A DNA stretch of 64,000 nucleotides from Smithella sp. GTDB taxonomy: Bacteria; Desulfobacterota; Syntrophia; Syntrophales; Smithellaceae. The DNA is taken from assembly GCA_018056685.1 (NCBI GenBank), contig JAGPFC010000007.1:1-64000 (forward strand). The letters run 5' to 3'. The notes below the pieces were generated by a model. It saw nothing but the letters and a program-made list of their open reading frames with translations, was not told where the DNA came from and did not search any database. Position numbers and translations under genes: made by a program. Positions 33,014-42,096 of this stretch are shown here, in pieces. Numbering within the stretch: position 1 is the first letter of the stretch; each line of letters opens with the position of its first letter.

Positions 33014-35203
33014 TTAAACGCTTCCTTCATTATTTTTCTTATCTAAAAATTCCAAAACCTTCTTTTGAACTTCATCCGCCGTTTGACCGCGCAATATGCC
33101 ATGGTGATTGGCATTGACTTTTAGAATCTGCTTTTCTTTGGATCCGAGCTTTGCAAAGATTTCTTCGCCGCTGACCGCATCCACCACCGGATCACCGGAA
33201 GCCTGAATAATTAAAACCGGATCAACAACGTTTTTGAGATGGTTGTCCACCAACTTCATCATTTTATTCAGTTCATATGCACCCCGGACAGGGTTTCGCA
33301 AATAATTTATTTCCGGGTTTTCCGGTTTGTTCTCGATAAATTCCAGTTTCCATTTCTCAACATGCATTTTCGTAAGCAGGGTATTCCAGGCGACAACAAA
33401 CGGTGAAAATCTGGAGGCGATGTTTTTCAGCTTCATGGGAGCATTGATGGTAATCACCCTGGCAAACCGTCCCGGTTTATTGGCCGCCTGCAAAAGGGCA
33501 ATTCCGCCACCCATGGAAAAGCCGGCAATGGAAAATGTTTTGACGCTGTTCTTCATGATGATGTAGGCGCGGCTTGCCGAATCGTACCATTTTTCCCAAT
33601 TGCGGATAGCCAGATCTTCCGGTGCGGTACCGTGTCCCCGGAGCCGGACGCCGTAAACATTGTAACCGTTCTGATGCAGATAATCCGCCAGAGGCCTGAT
33701 TTCTTCAGGTGCCGCCATGTAGCCGTGGATAAGAATGATTCCTTTTTGGCTGAAGAAACGCTTCAGAAAAAAAGGTTCGCCGATGTTTTTCGGTTTGCTC
33801 TCAGTTGGTAAATAGTACTGCTGGTAATCCTTCTCGAAAAGATCCCGATCCAGTTTGATAAACGTATTTCTGATTTTCCATTTCAGAAAAAAACCCGGGA
33901 TAAATTTCTGCCAATCCATCACCCGGGTCAATTTGCGCAACGGTTCTATTTCGTTTTTGAGAACTTCAATAATATTATCCCTCCTGATGGTATGAAAATC
34001 GGTGATTACGCTGAAGCGTTCGCTGTTTTTCGTGATGATTCCGTTTTCTCTTGTGATGTAGTTATTCGCAATCGCTTCCTGAATAAACGTCTCGTATTTT
34101 TCATGATAATCATCCGTGAGCAGATAAAACTGTTTCCGGTAAAGAGCCGTGTGACAATTGGGCATCTTGATTTTTCTCAGATATTCGAGAGCCAGAAAAA
34201 TGCGTTTTTTGAAATCGTTTTCACTGAAAGTGTCCCGCCGGTAGCTGGTCAGAATATAAGACATAATATGATCATGGTTGACGGTTGTCAGGGAGTATAT
34301 GGCATTCATATAATCGGACATTAACCGGACACACATTTTCCGGAAAGCAGAAATTTTTTTGAATTCTCCGGTATTCAGATAGAGATTTCTATCAGCGATC
34401 ATTTTTTTTATTTTCCATTTTGACGTCACATATTTTCTTGCAGAAATGGGATCGCCGAAATGAATATCAATGTCCACCTTGCCCAGTACAATAGGACCTT
34501 CTATTTCCAGCTCTTCCCGAATGCGCGTTGAAAGATTATGGAAATATTTTCCGACAAACCTGCTGAGTACGGTTTCTTTGGCCCGCACGGGATAGTAGGT
34601 AATGTTCACGGGTACAACATGTGTTTCCTTATCGATGACCCTGTCAACATCGGCGACATCCACCCCAAACCGTGACAGGATGCGCGCCATCGACATTTGA
34701 TCACCACGGGACCGTAAAATGCGCAACTTTTCACGCAGAAACTCCGTCAACAGGGCAATCTGCGCCGCACCGGTGTGAGGCGGTCTGCGGATGCCGGCAT
34801 TGTACACCAGATACTTCCCCTTCTCGATAATCTTTTTATCCTTTATGATTTGACCTTCGGGAAAAATGACGACCGGATGACTGTCGGTGAGCAGAGCATT
34901 GATGCATATTTTATCTCTGTCGGGATCGGCAATGGAAACGGCGCCCACGTTATCCATAAATTCTTTCATTTTACCGTCGAAAAAATATTGAGCAGCCAGC
35001 GAAACAGGGTACTTTTTGATGTGTTTTCTGATGATGTAGGGAATCAAACCTGTTTCCAGACGCGTGAAATGATTCACGACATAGACAACGGGCTGATCGG
35101 GTATTTTTTCAATCCCGTGCAGTCGGATGTCTATCCCCGCTGTTTTGATCAGCGTATCAATCGCTGTCTCAATAATATTTATTAAATCGTTGGATATGTT
35201 CAT
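33014..35203 (-). CDS. Fused acyltransferase and alpha/beta-hydrolase (lipase)
   Basis: 729 residues. The N-terminal part (about 1-260) is a PlsB/PlsC-type phospholipid acyltransferase with V-N-H-F-T-R-L-E near residue 43 (a His-x4-Glu rather than His-x4-Asp) and I-F-P-E-G-Q near 112. A helical linker (about 270-480) follows. The C-terminal part (about 485-725) is an alpha/beta-hydrolase of the monoacylglycerol-lipase type: I-H-G-Y oxyanion region, nucleophile in G-F-S-M-G-G, acid in G-D-P-V-V-D and His in N-H-H-G. One chain could both remove and add acyl groups. It starts 11 bases after the GDPD gene. Confidence 0.85.
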   Translation of the reverse strand: MNISNDLINIIETAIDTLIKTAGIDIRLHGIEKIPDQPVVYVVNHFTRLETGLIPYIIRKHIKKYPVSLAAQYFFDGKMKEFMDNVGAVSIADPDRDKICINALLTDSHPVVIFPEGQIIKDKKIIEKGKYLVYNAGIRRPPHTGAAQIALLTEFLREKLRILRSRGDQMSMARILSRFGVDVADVDRVIDKETHVVPVNITYYPVRAKETVLSRFVGKYFHNLSTRIREELEIEGPIVLGKVDIDIHFGDPISARKYVTSKWKIKKMIADRNLYLNTGEFKKISAFRKMCVRLMSDYMNAIYSLTTVNHDHIMSYILTSYRRDTFSENDFKKRIFLALEYLRKIKMPNCHTALYRKQFYLLTDDYHEKYETFIQEAIANNYITRENGIITKNSERFSVITDFHTIRRDNIIEVLKNEIEPLRKLTRVMDWQKFIPGFFLKWKIRNTFIKLDRDLFEKDYQQYYLPTESKPKNIGEPFFLKRFFSQKGIILIHGYMAAPEEIRPLADYLHQNGYNVYGVRLRGHGTAPEDLAIRNWEKWYDSASRAYIIMKNSVKTFSIAGFSMGGGIALLQAANKPGRFARVITINAPMKLKNIASRFSPFVVAWNTLLTKMHVEKWKLEFIENKPENPEINYLRNPVRGAYELNKMMKLVDNHLKNVVDPVLIIQASGDPVVDAVSGEEIFAKLGSKEKQILKVNANHHGILRGQTADEVQKKVLEFLDKKNNEGSV

Positions 35204-35214
35204 GGTCTTCAGTT

Positions 35215-36033
35215 CTAAGCCCTCAGCCTTCTTAAATCAGCCCATACGTTTCTTAAAACATCAGGTTTGTTGGTAAAAATACCATGAACGCCCATATGGA
35301 TAAATTTTTTCATGTTTCTTACATCATTGACCGTATAAATATTGACCGGGATACTGTGCGATTGAATATCTGCCATCCATTTTTGATTCAATTCCGATTT
35401 GGAACAATTGAACGCATCGGCGTTTAAAGACGCAACAATCTCTGAAGGCAAACGGGAACCGTAGAGTTTCTTTTCAAATAAGACGGCAACAGGCACTGTT
35501 TCATGGATCTGTTTTAAATGTGCGATGGCGCGCGGATCAAAACTGGAAAATACCACATGCTTTTTCATGCCTTTTTGTTCGACTATTTTCAGGCATCTTT
35601 CTTCGATCCCGCCGGAAATTATTTTGTCAACGGCTTCTGTTTTTATTTCAACGTTTACCGCGATTCTATCTTTGCAGACATCCAGAACGTCTGACAGAGT
35701 CGGTATCTTTGTGTTTTTGAATTTTCTGTCAAACCAGCTTCCCGCATCAAGTTTTTTTAAGGAAGCAAGCGTGTAATCGGCAATTCTTCCCCTGCCGTTT
35801 GTGCAGCGTGATATTTTCTCATCGTGAAAGACAACGACTTCCTTATCCGAGGTCAACTGGACATCCAGTTCCACCATATCCGCACCCAGGACAATCGCGC
35901 CTTCAAATGAGGGAATGGTGTTTTCAGGATAATAGGCCGATGCCCCGCGATGGGCGATGATTGTAAATTCATCACCCTCCTGAACACGATATTTGAACCA
36001 GTCATAAGGTCTGCTCATTTTCCCGGATTCCAT
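35215..36033 (-). CDS. Glycerophosphodiester phosphodiesterase
   Basis: 272 residues. It hydrolyses glycerophosphodiesters, the deacylated phospholipids, to glycerol-3-phosphate and an alcohol. Hallmarks are I-A-H-R-G-A-S (about 25-31) with P-E-N-T, then E-L-D-V-Q-L-T-S-D and V-F-H-D-E, and a later V-E-I-K. These give the catalytic His pair and the metal ligands Glu, Asp and Glu. No signal peptide is seen, so it is cytosolic. It starts three bases after the KefC stop and is followed 11 bases later by the acyltransferase/lipase gene. Confidence 0.9.
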   Translation of the reverse strand: MESGKMSRPYDWFKYRVQEGDEFTIIAHRGASAYYPENTIPSFEGAIVLGADMVELDVQLTSDKEVVVFHDEKISRCTNGRGRIADYTLASLKKLDAGSWFDRKFKNTKIPTLSDVLDVCKDRIAVNVEIKTEAVDKIISGGIEERCLKIVEQKGMKKHVVFSSFDPRAIAHLKQIHETVPVAVLFEKKLYGSRLPSEIVASLNADAFNCSKSELNQKWMADIQSHSIPVNIYTVNDVRNMKKFIHMGVHGIFTNKPDVLRNVWADLRRLRA

Positions 36034-36036
36034 TTC

Positions 36037-37914
36037 TTACGCCTTCGGCAAATCTGATTGATCTTCAAACAGGTGACTATCCCAGGCATGATCATTTGCA
36101 TGGGTGTTCGCTTCGCGGTCCCGGGTCAGCAACTGTTCCTGGATTTGAATCTGTTCACGCGTATTGAAAATATAAGCGCTCTGATTATGACGGTGTTTGG
36201 CCAGTTCTTTCAGAGCCGCCTCGTCATACCGGATAAAATTCTGAGCCGCGCGCGTGGCGGTGTATTTGCGAAAACCAAGATGGACCAAAACGTCAACCCC
36301 CAGCCGCACAGAGGTATCAAGCGATTCCCGGTAAACATCGTTAATGCCCATATCGAAGAGTTCATACGCATCCTGGCGGTTTTTTGCCCTGACCATGATT
36401 TTTAGATTGGGAAATGTTGTTTTTATTTTTTCCACAAGATCAAAATTAATCTCCGGCGAGTCAATCGCAGCGATCAGAATCCGGGCCTCACCGGCTCCTG
36501 CTGATTTCAGAATATCAACACGCGTGGCATCGCCGTAAAAAACCTTGAATCCCAGTTTCCTCAGCAGGTCAACCCGGTCGGAATCATTGTCCAGAATCGT
36601 CGCCTGCACACCGTTGGCTTTGAGAAATCTGCCGATGGTGCTGCCGAAATGGCCGAATCCCGCAATGATGACGGGATGGTTCTCATCAATCGCGTCCGCT
36701 TCCTGCTCCTCTTTTTCCCTGGTTCCGAAATGAGGCAGGATGAGACGTTCATTGATTAAAAGAAGCAGCGGCGTAATTGTCATGGTAATGGCTGTAACAC
36801 CCATCATCATATCCGTCCAGTAAGTGGATAAAATATCAAGCTGATGAATGAAAGAAAAAAGAACAAAGGCGAATTCTCCAACCTGCGCCAGCCCGAGCGT
36901 GAATATTAAATTCTGATCAAAACTCAGCCGCACCACGGATCCGCTGAGAAAAAGCACAGCCGCTTTAATGATGATAAACGAGCAGATCAGCACAAAGATC
37001 ATTGCCGGATTGCTGATCATCAATGAAAAATTAATCGAGGCTCCAACCGCAATAAAGAATAAACCCAGCAGAATACCCTTGAAAGGTTCGATATCGCTTT
37101 CCAGTTCATGCCGGAATTCGCTGTTGGCCAGCACAACACCGGCCAGAAAAGTTCCCAGTGCCGGGCTGAGCCCCACCCAGATCATGAGAGAAGCGGTGCC
37201 GACGATGATGAAAAGCGCCGCCGCCGTGAATAATTCACGCAGATGCATGCGGGCGATGAACCGCAGAAAAGGAACAACCAGGAAGCGGCCGCAAACGACA
37301 ACCGCATTGACGGCAATCAAGAGTGTCAGGGTCTGCGCCCAACCGGGAAGCCCGGCAATGAACGACGCGTGTTCAGCGGACCGGGGCTGAGAACCGGACA
37401 TGGCCAGAAGCGGCAACAGCGCCAAAACAGGAATAACGGAAATGTCCTGAAAGAGCAGAACCGCAAAAGAACTTTTCCCCGCTTCCGTTTTCGTTAATCC
37501 CTTTTCCCGCAACGTTTGCATGACGATGGCGGTTGAGGACATTGCAACCGCCAAACCGCTCGCCAGCGCGGCCTGCCAGGTGAATCCCATAAAAAACAAA
37601 AACGAGAGGGTCAAGACGGTTGTCGCCAAGACCTGCAGGGAACCGGTGCCCAGGATAAGATTGCGCATACGCCAGAAGTGGGAGGGTTCGAGTTCCAGAC
37701 CGATGAGAAACAGCATCATCACCACGCCGAATTCTGCAAAATGCATGATGTCTTTGCCTTCCTGACCGACGAAACCCAGGACAAAAGGTCCGATGATGAT
37801 TCCGCCCAGAAGATAACCGAGAACCGAACCCATCCCCAGTTTTTTGGAAACGGGAACAAAGACCACCGCGGCAGCCAGATAGATCAAAGCGTCATGGAGA
37901 AAAGTGCTGATCAC
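36037..37914 (-). CDS. KefB/KefC-type potassium/proton antiporter
   Basis: 625 residues of the CPA2 family: about 12 membrane helices (about 5-380) followed by a cytosolic RCK/TrkA-N NAD-binding domain (about 400-525) with the dinucleotide motif I-I-A-G-F-G-H-F-G and, after it, D-A-T-R-V-D. In E. coli such systems release potassium under electrophile stress and are gated by glutathione adducts. The start is GTG at 37914, which has GGGAGG upstream and overlaps the stop of the KefF-like gene as GTGA; the open frame extends to 37947 inside that gene. Second gene of a five-gene operon. Confidence 0.9.
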   Translation of the reverse strand: MISTFLHDALIYLAAAVVFVPVSKKLGMGSVLGYLLGGIIIGPFVLGFVGQEGKDIMHFAEFGVVMMLFLIGLELEPSHFWRMRNLILGTGSLQVLATTVLTLSFLFFMGFTWQAALASGLAVAMSSTAIVMQTLREKGLTKTEAGKSSFAVLLFQDISVIPVLALLPLLAMSGSQPRSAEHASFIAGLPGWAQTLTLLIAVNAVVVCGRFLVVPFLRFIARMHLRELFTAAALFIIVGTASLMIWVGLSPALGTFLAGVVLANSEFRHELESDIEPFKGILLGLFFIAVGASINFSLMISNPAMIFVLICSFIIIKAAVLFLSGSVVRLSFDQNLIFTLGLAQVGEFAFVLFSFIHQLDILSTYWTDMMMGVTAITMTITPLLLLINERLILPHFGTREKEEQEADAIDENHPVIIAGFGHFGSTIGRFLKANGVQATILDNDSDRVDLLRKLGFKVFYGDATRVDILKSAGAGEARILIAAIDSPEINFDLVEKIKTTFPNLKIMVRAKNRQDAYELFDMGINDVYRESLDTSVRLGVDVLVHLGFRKYTATRAAQNFIRYDEAALKELAKHRHNQSAYIFNTREQIQIQEQLLTRDREANTHANDHAWDSHLFEDQSDLPKA

Positions 37915-38522
37915 GGTTTTCCTCCCTGCGTCTCCTGAATAATCCAATCGTTGAGAAATTCAAATTGTTTGAGTTTTCCCATATCGAAATCACCATGGGT
38001 CAGTTTCGCCAGAAGTGTTCGATACATGGTCGCATGAGTCTTCAACGATTCGGGTGTCAACCGGTAAGTTCCTGTAACGACGAAAGGCGGAAGATAAATC
38101 ATTTTACAAAGAGTTGCCGTCTGGTCGAAAGGGAAAAGAAACTCCCTGATGGTGAAACGATTATGAGCATGGGCGGTATATGCTTCCCGTGTCCCGCCGG
38201 CGGTCATGACATTAAAAATAATTTTGTCTTTCAGATTATCCACGTTTTTACCGTGCGCCCACCCGTGTTCCAGCACCAGGTCAATCCACTGTTTGAGCAT
38301 CGAGGGAGCGCCATACATGTAAAAAGGATGTTGCCAGATGATAATCTGATGCTTCAGGAGAAGTGCTCTTTCGCGGTCCGTATCAATATTGAAATCCGGA
38401 TATTGCTCATACAAATCATTCAGGGTGACGCCCTCCATGCTATTGACCTCAGCAAGCAGAGCGCGATTCGTCCTCGATTGTTCAAAACGCGGATGAGCAA
38501 ACAGGATAAGAATGTTGTTCAT
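37911..38522 (-). CDS. KefF/KefG-type NAD(P)H:quinone oxidoreductase
   Basis: 203 residues of the flavodoxin-like fold. It matches KefF/KefG ancillary subunits: I-L-I-L-F-A-H-P near the start, W-Q-H-P-F-Y-M-Y-G and W-I-D-L-V-L-E-H-G-W-A-H-G (about 63-92). These soluble quinone reductases bind the antiporter and are needed for full activity. The gene order KefF then KefC is as in E. coli, with GTGA overlap. AGGTGA precedes the ATG. First gene of the operon and divergent from the reductase gene at 38681. Confidence 0.88.
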   Translation of the reverse strand: MNNILILFAHPRFEQSRTNRALLAEVNSMEGVTLNDLYEQYPDFNIDTDRERALLLKHQIIIWQHPFYMYGAPSMLKQWIDLVLEHGWAHGKNVDNLKDKIIFNVMTAGGTREAYTAHAHNRFTIREFLFPFDQTATLCKMIYLPPFVVTGTYRLTPESLKTHATMYRTLLAKLTHGDFDMGKLKQFEFLNDWIIQETQGGKP

Positions 38523-38680
38523 GAATCACCTGTGCGTAATGGAAATCTTTGATGTTTCCAGGAAACTTTTAGCATATTTAAAGACAGAGTTCTTTATTTT
38601 TTTATCATTTACAAATCGGCGTAAAAAGAATATCTTGCAGCAAACCAACCATCCGGAATACCCGAAAAAGGAGGTCCGTC

Positions 38681-39250
38681 ATGAAAGTATTGGGAATTAT
38701 GGGAAGTCCGCGTATCGGCGGCAACAGCGATATTCTGCTTGATGATGCTCTGGCCGGCGCACAAAAGGCAGGCGCGCAGGTGGAGAAAATTATTCTCGAC
38801 AAGAAGAAGATCTCCGGCTGCAGGGATTGCAAAAAATGCAATGAGACCGGCATTTGCGTCATCAAGGATGACATGCCGGACATCCACAGAAAAATTCTGG
38901 ACGCGGACGCGATCATTCACAGCGTGCCGGTTTACTTCTGGTCCATGACGGCGCAGATGAAAGCCTATCTCGACCGATGGTGCGCGTTTTTCGACGCCAG
39001 TTGGAACTGGCAAAAGGCTTATTATCCCAAAATGAAAGGCAAACCCATCGGCCTGATCACCGTTTGCGGCGATCCGAACGCGCATACGGCCGACCCGGTC
39101 GTGCACAGTTTCAAATCAACGGTGACCATGACCAAAATGAAATGGCTGGGGGAAGTCATGGCGTCCGCCGCGGACAAGGGAGATATTCTCCGGGATGAAA
39201 AAGCAAGAAAGAAAGCGTTCGAGCTGGGTGAAAAAGCAGCCAAAATTTAA
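38681..39250 (+). CDS. Flavodoxin-like NAD(P)H-dependent FMN reductase
   Basis: 189 residues. G-S-P-R-I-G-G-N-S-D (about 8-17) is the FMN phosphate loop; G-C-R-D-C-K-K-C-N-E-T-G-x-C (about 46-59) is a four-Cys cluster of the iron-sulfur flavoprotein type; S-V-P-V-Y-F-W then S-M-T-A-Q-M-K follows. It is close to the protein at 23347. AAGGAGG precedes the ATG. It lies just upstream of an acetyl-CoA synthetase gene (33-base gap), so the two are probably cotranscribed. Confidence 0.85.
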   Translation: MKVLGIMGSPRIGGNSDILLDDALAGAQKAGAQVEKIILDKKKISGCRDCKKCNETGICVIKDDMPDIHRKILDADAIIHSVPVYFWSMTAQMKAYLDRWCAFFDASWNWQKAYYPKMKGKPIGLITVCGDPNAHTADPVVHSFKSTVTMTKMKWLGEVMASAADKGDILRDEKARKKAFELGEKAAKI

Positions 39251-39283
39251 TTTTTTTAAAATAATTTAGAAAGAGAAATCACG

Positions 39284-41443
39284 ATGATTATCAATCCACT
39301 CCATTCATTAATGAATCCCCAATCCATCGCGGTTGCGGGAGCGAATAATAATCCTTCCAAAATGGGCACCATCCAGGCTCTGAATATTTTTAAAGACGGT
39401 TACCGCGGCAGGTTTTATCCGATTCATCCGAAGGAAAAAATAGTTCTGGGCTTTCCGGCCTATTCCACGCCGGAAGATTTGCCTGAAGCTCCCGATCTGG
39501 CCATTCTTATTGTACCCATCCGAGCGGTTGCTTCTCTGCTGGAGAGTTTCGGAAAAATCGGTACGAAGAAAGCGATTGTGATCACCGCCGGTTTTAAGGA
39601 AACGGGTGCGACCGGACACGACATGGAAAAGAAAATCAACGAAATAGCAGATCGCTATCAGATTCGGTTTGTCGGCCCCAATTGCATGGGAATCATCAAC
39701 TCTCAGATATCGCTGAACACAACGGTCCTGCCGATGGCCAAAGAACCGGGGTTGCTCGGCTTCGCCTCGCAGAGCGGAACGTTTCTGAGCCAGACGCTGC
39801 CCTATTTGAGAAAAAGGGGAATCCGCTTCAGCAAAGCCATCAGTCTGGGCAACGAGGCCAACATCAACATGATTGATGCCCTGGAATATCTGGGAGAAGA
39901 TGAGCAGACCAAAGCCATCATTCTTTACATTGAGGGACTCCGTGACGGAAAAAGATTTCTGGACGTAGCCCGCCGGATCACACCGCGCAAGCCCATCCTG
40001 GCGCTATATGTGGGCGGATCAGCTTCCGGAGCGCGGGCGGGTATGAGCCACACGGGAGCCATGGCCGGTCCGGATTTTCTCTACAGTGGCATTTTCAAAC
40101 AGGCAGGAATCATCCGCGTGAATTCCATAGAAGATCTCTACGCGCACGGCTGGACATTAGCCACGCAGCCGCCGATGCGGGGCAGACGAATCGGGGTAAT
40201 GACCAATTCCGGCGGCCCGTCCACAACCATAGCCTGCACCTGCGATGCCGTGGGTCTGGACGTTCCGCGTTTTTCCGACAAATTGCAAAATGAAATCCGA
40301 AAACATATTGAGCCACACGCCTCCGCGGCCAATCCCGTTGATATGACGTTCGATCTGAGTATGGACAAACTGGCGGTAACCCTGCCGGAAATGGTGATGA
40401 AAAGCGGTGAAGTTGACGCGGTCGTTCTGCACGGAACCATGATGACCGGTTATTTGAAAGAAATTTATCCCAACCTGAAGGAGATAATCGGCAACATTTC
40501 TCTGGACGACTTTCTGAAATTTGGCAAAATGGATCGGACGGTCGCCAATCCCACATTTGAATTGTCCCGCAAATATCAAATGCCGATGCTGATCTCTTCT
40601 TTCTTTGATCATGAAGATAATTACATTCAAGGTTACATGGACACGAACACACCGGTTTTTTATTCTCCGGAAAATACGGCACGGGCACTGGGCTCGCTTT
40701 ATGGTTACAAGCTCATCCGGGAACGCTCTCCCCATAAAGAAGCCGCTTTGCCGAAAATCAAAAAGGCGGCAGAGGCGATTATCCTCAAGGCGTTGGAAAA
40801 CAAACAAAAAGCGCTTGATGAATACGAAGCGAAACGGCTGCTGTCCTGCTACGGCGTGCCGGTGACGAAAGAAGCACTGGCAACAAAGGTTGAAGAAGCT
40901 CTGAAGGCCGCCCAGAAAATCGGTTATCCGGTGGTGCTCAAGGCCTGTTCATGGAAAATCATGCACAAAAGCGGCAAGGGACTCATCGCGCTGAATGTGG
41001 AAAACGAAACGCAACTGAAAAAAGAATTCAAAAATATCCAGAAAAACGCGGGAAAGAAAATTCCCGTGCTGGTGCAGGAAATGCTCAAGGGCAGCCGCGA
41101 ATTTCTGGCCGGCATGACGCGCTTTGCCGGATTCGGTCCGGGTGTCGTTTTCGGTCTGGGGGGCGTTTTCACGGAAGTTTTCAAGGATACGTCTTTACGA
41201 TTGGCACCGGTTACCAATAACGACGCGCTGGAAATGTTCGCCGATATCCGCGCAAACAAACTGCTCGATAAATATCGGGGAATGCCGAAGGTGAAATTAA
41301 ACACGCTGTCCAGAATGATTCAGGCCGTGGGAAATATTGCCCTGCTGCATCCGGAAATCGCGGAGATTGATCTTAATCCGATCATCATCAGTGGAGCGGA
41401 TCCGGTTGTTGCCGACGCTTTAATTGTGCTGGAAGAAAAATAA
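39284..41443 (+). CDS. ADP-forming acetyl-CoA synthetase, fused alpha and beta
   Basis: 719 residues. It converts acyl-CoA, ADP and phosphate to the acid, CoA and ATP, which gives an anaerobe ATP by substrate-level phosphorylation. The N-terminal part has a CoA-binding domain (about 8-130) and a succinyl-CoA-ligase-like region with the phospho-His in M-S-H256-T-G-A-M-A-G; the C-terminal part (about 500-719) is the ATP-grasp subunit with L-K-A-C-S and E-I-D-L-N-P. The alpha-beta fusion is typical of bacterial ACD. Acetate may be the substrate but other acids are possible. AGAAAGAGA precedes the ATG. Confidence 0.88.
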   Translation: MIINPLHSLMNPQSIAVAGANNNPSKMGTIQALNIFKDGYRGRFYPIHPKEKIVLGFPAYSTPEDLPEAPDLAILIVPIRAVASLLESFGKIGTKKAIVITAGFKETGATGHDMEKKINEIADRYQIRFVGPNCMGIINSQISLNTTVLPMAKEPGLLGFASQSGTFLSQTLPYLRKRGIRFSKAISLGNEANINMIDALEYLGEDEQTKAIILYIEGLRDGKRFLDVARRITPRKPILALYVGGSASGARAGMSHTGAMAGPDFLYSGIFKQAGIIRVNSIEDLYAHGWTLATQPPMRGRRIGVMTNSGGPSTTIACTCDAVGLDVPRFSDKLQNEIRKHIEPHASAANPVDMTFDLSMDKLAVTLPEMVMKSGEVDAVVLHGTMMTGYLKEIYPNLKEIIGNISLDDFLKFGKMDRTVANPTFELSRKYQMPMLISSFFDHEDNYIQGYMDTNTPVFYSPENTARALGSLYGYKLIRERSPHKEAALPKIKKAAEAIILKALENKQKALDEYEAKRLLSCYGVPVTKEALATKVEEALKAAQKIGYPVVLKACSWKIMHKSGKGLIALNVENETQLKKEFKNIQKNAGKKIPVLVQEMLKGSREFLAGMTRFAGFGPGVVFGLGGVFTEVFKDTSLRLAPVTNNDALEMFADIRANKLLDKYRGMPKVKLNTLSRMIQAVGNIALLHPEIAEIDLNPIIISGADPVVADALIVLEEK

Positions 41444-41523
41444 TACCTGAGGATTTCTATCGAGGAACAAAGATCGGGGAAATGCAGTGACCCAGCAATC
41501 GGATGGCGGCATATGACTCATCG

Positions 41524-42003
41524 TCAGATCAGCAACGCCGCAACAAATACGCCGACCATCGTGAAAGCAACCGCCAATTTAACAACAATGGCAACGATGA
41601 GTCCAAACCATGTTGCGGCACCGACCTTACCTGCACGGAACAAATCTCTGTGTGCAAGGAGTTCACCGATGGCGGCACCGGCAAACGGCATGAACAGAAG
41701 TCCCCAGAGGCCACTGAAGATGCCGGCGATGGTACCGATGGCTGCGCCGATGATGCCCAGCCTGGTCGCGCCTGCTTTTTGGGCAGATAAGGCCGCAGCG
41801 ACATAATCGATGATCACGGCGACGGCCATCAAGACAGCCATCACCATTATCGTAAACACACTGATGAGCTGAAAGTTATTAATCCAGGCCGCCAAAAGTA
41901 TGCCGATAAAAATCAGCGGAACACCGGGTAATGCGGGCAATATGGCGCCGGCGAAACCGATTAAAATCAGTAAAACAGCAATGATCCACAGCATTGCAGT
42001 CAT
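41524..42003 (-). CDS. DUF456 membrane protein
   Basis: 159 residues with four to five hydrophobic segments. The pattern L-I-L-I-G-F-A-G-A-I-L-P-A-L-P-G-V-P-L-I near the start and the G-x-x-x-G repeats around residues 82-105 match DUF456. No function is known. GGAGGGC precedes the ATG. Convergent with the acetyl-CoA synthetase gene. Confidence 0.82.
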   Translation of the reverse strand: MTAMLWIIAVLLILIGFAGAILPALPGVPLIFIGILLAAWINNFQLISVFTIMVMAVLMAVAVIIDYVAAALSAQKAGATRLGIIGAAIGTIAGIFSGLWGLLFMPFAGAAIGELLAHRDLFRAGKVGAATWFGLIVAIVVKLAVAFTMVGVFVAALLI

Positions 42004-42096
42004 TATTGCCCTCCGGCCAACACTTTTAATGCTGTCATCGCATTTTCTCCTGGCAATGTAATGTAGAATGACAGGTAAAATTCACTTCCAAAAAGC

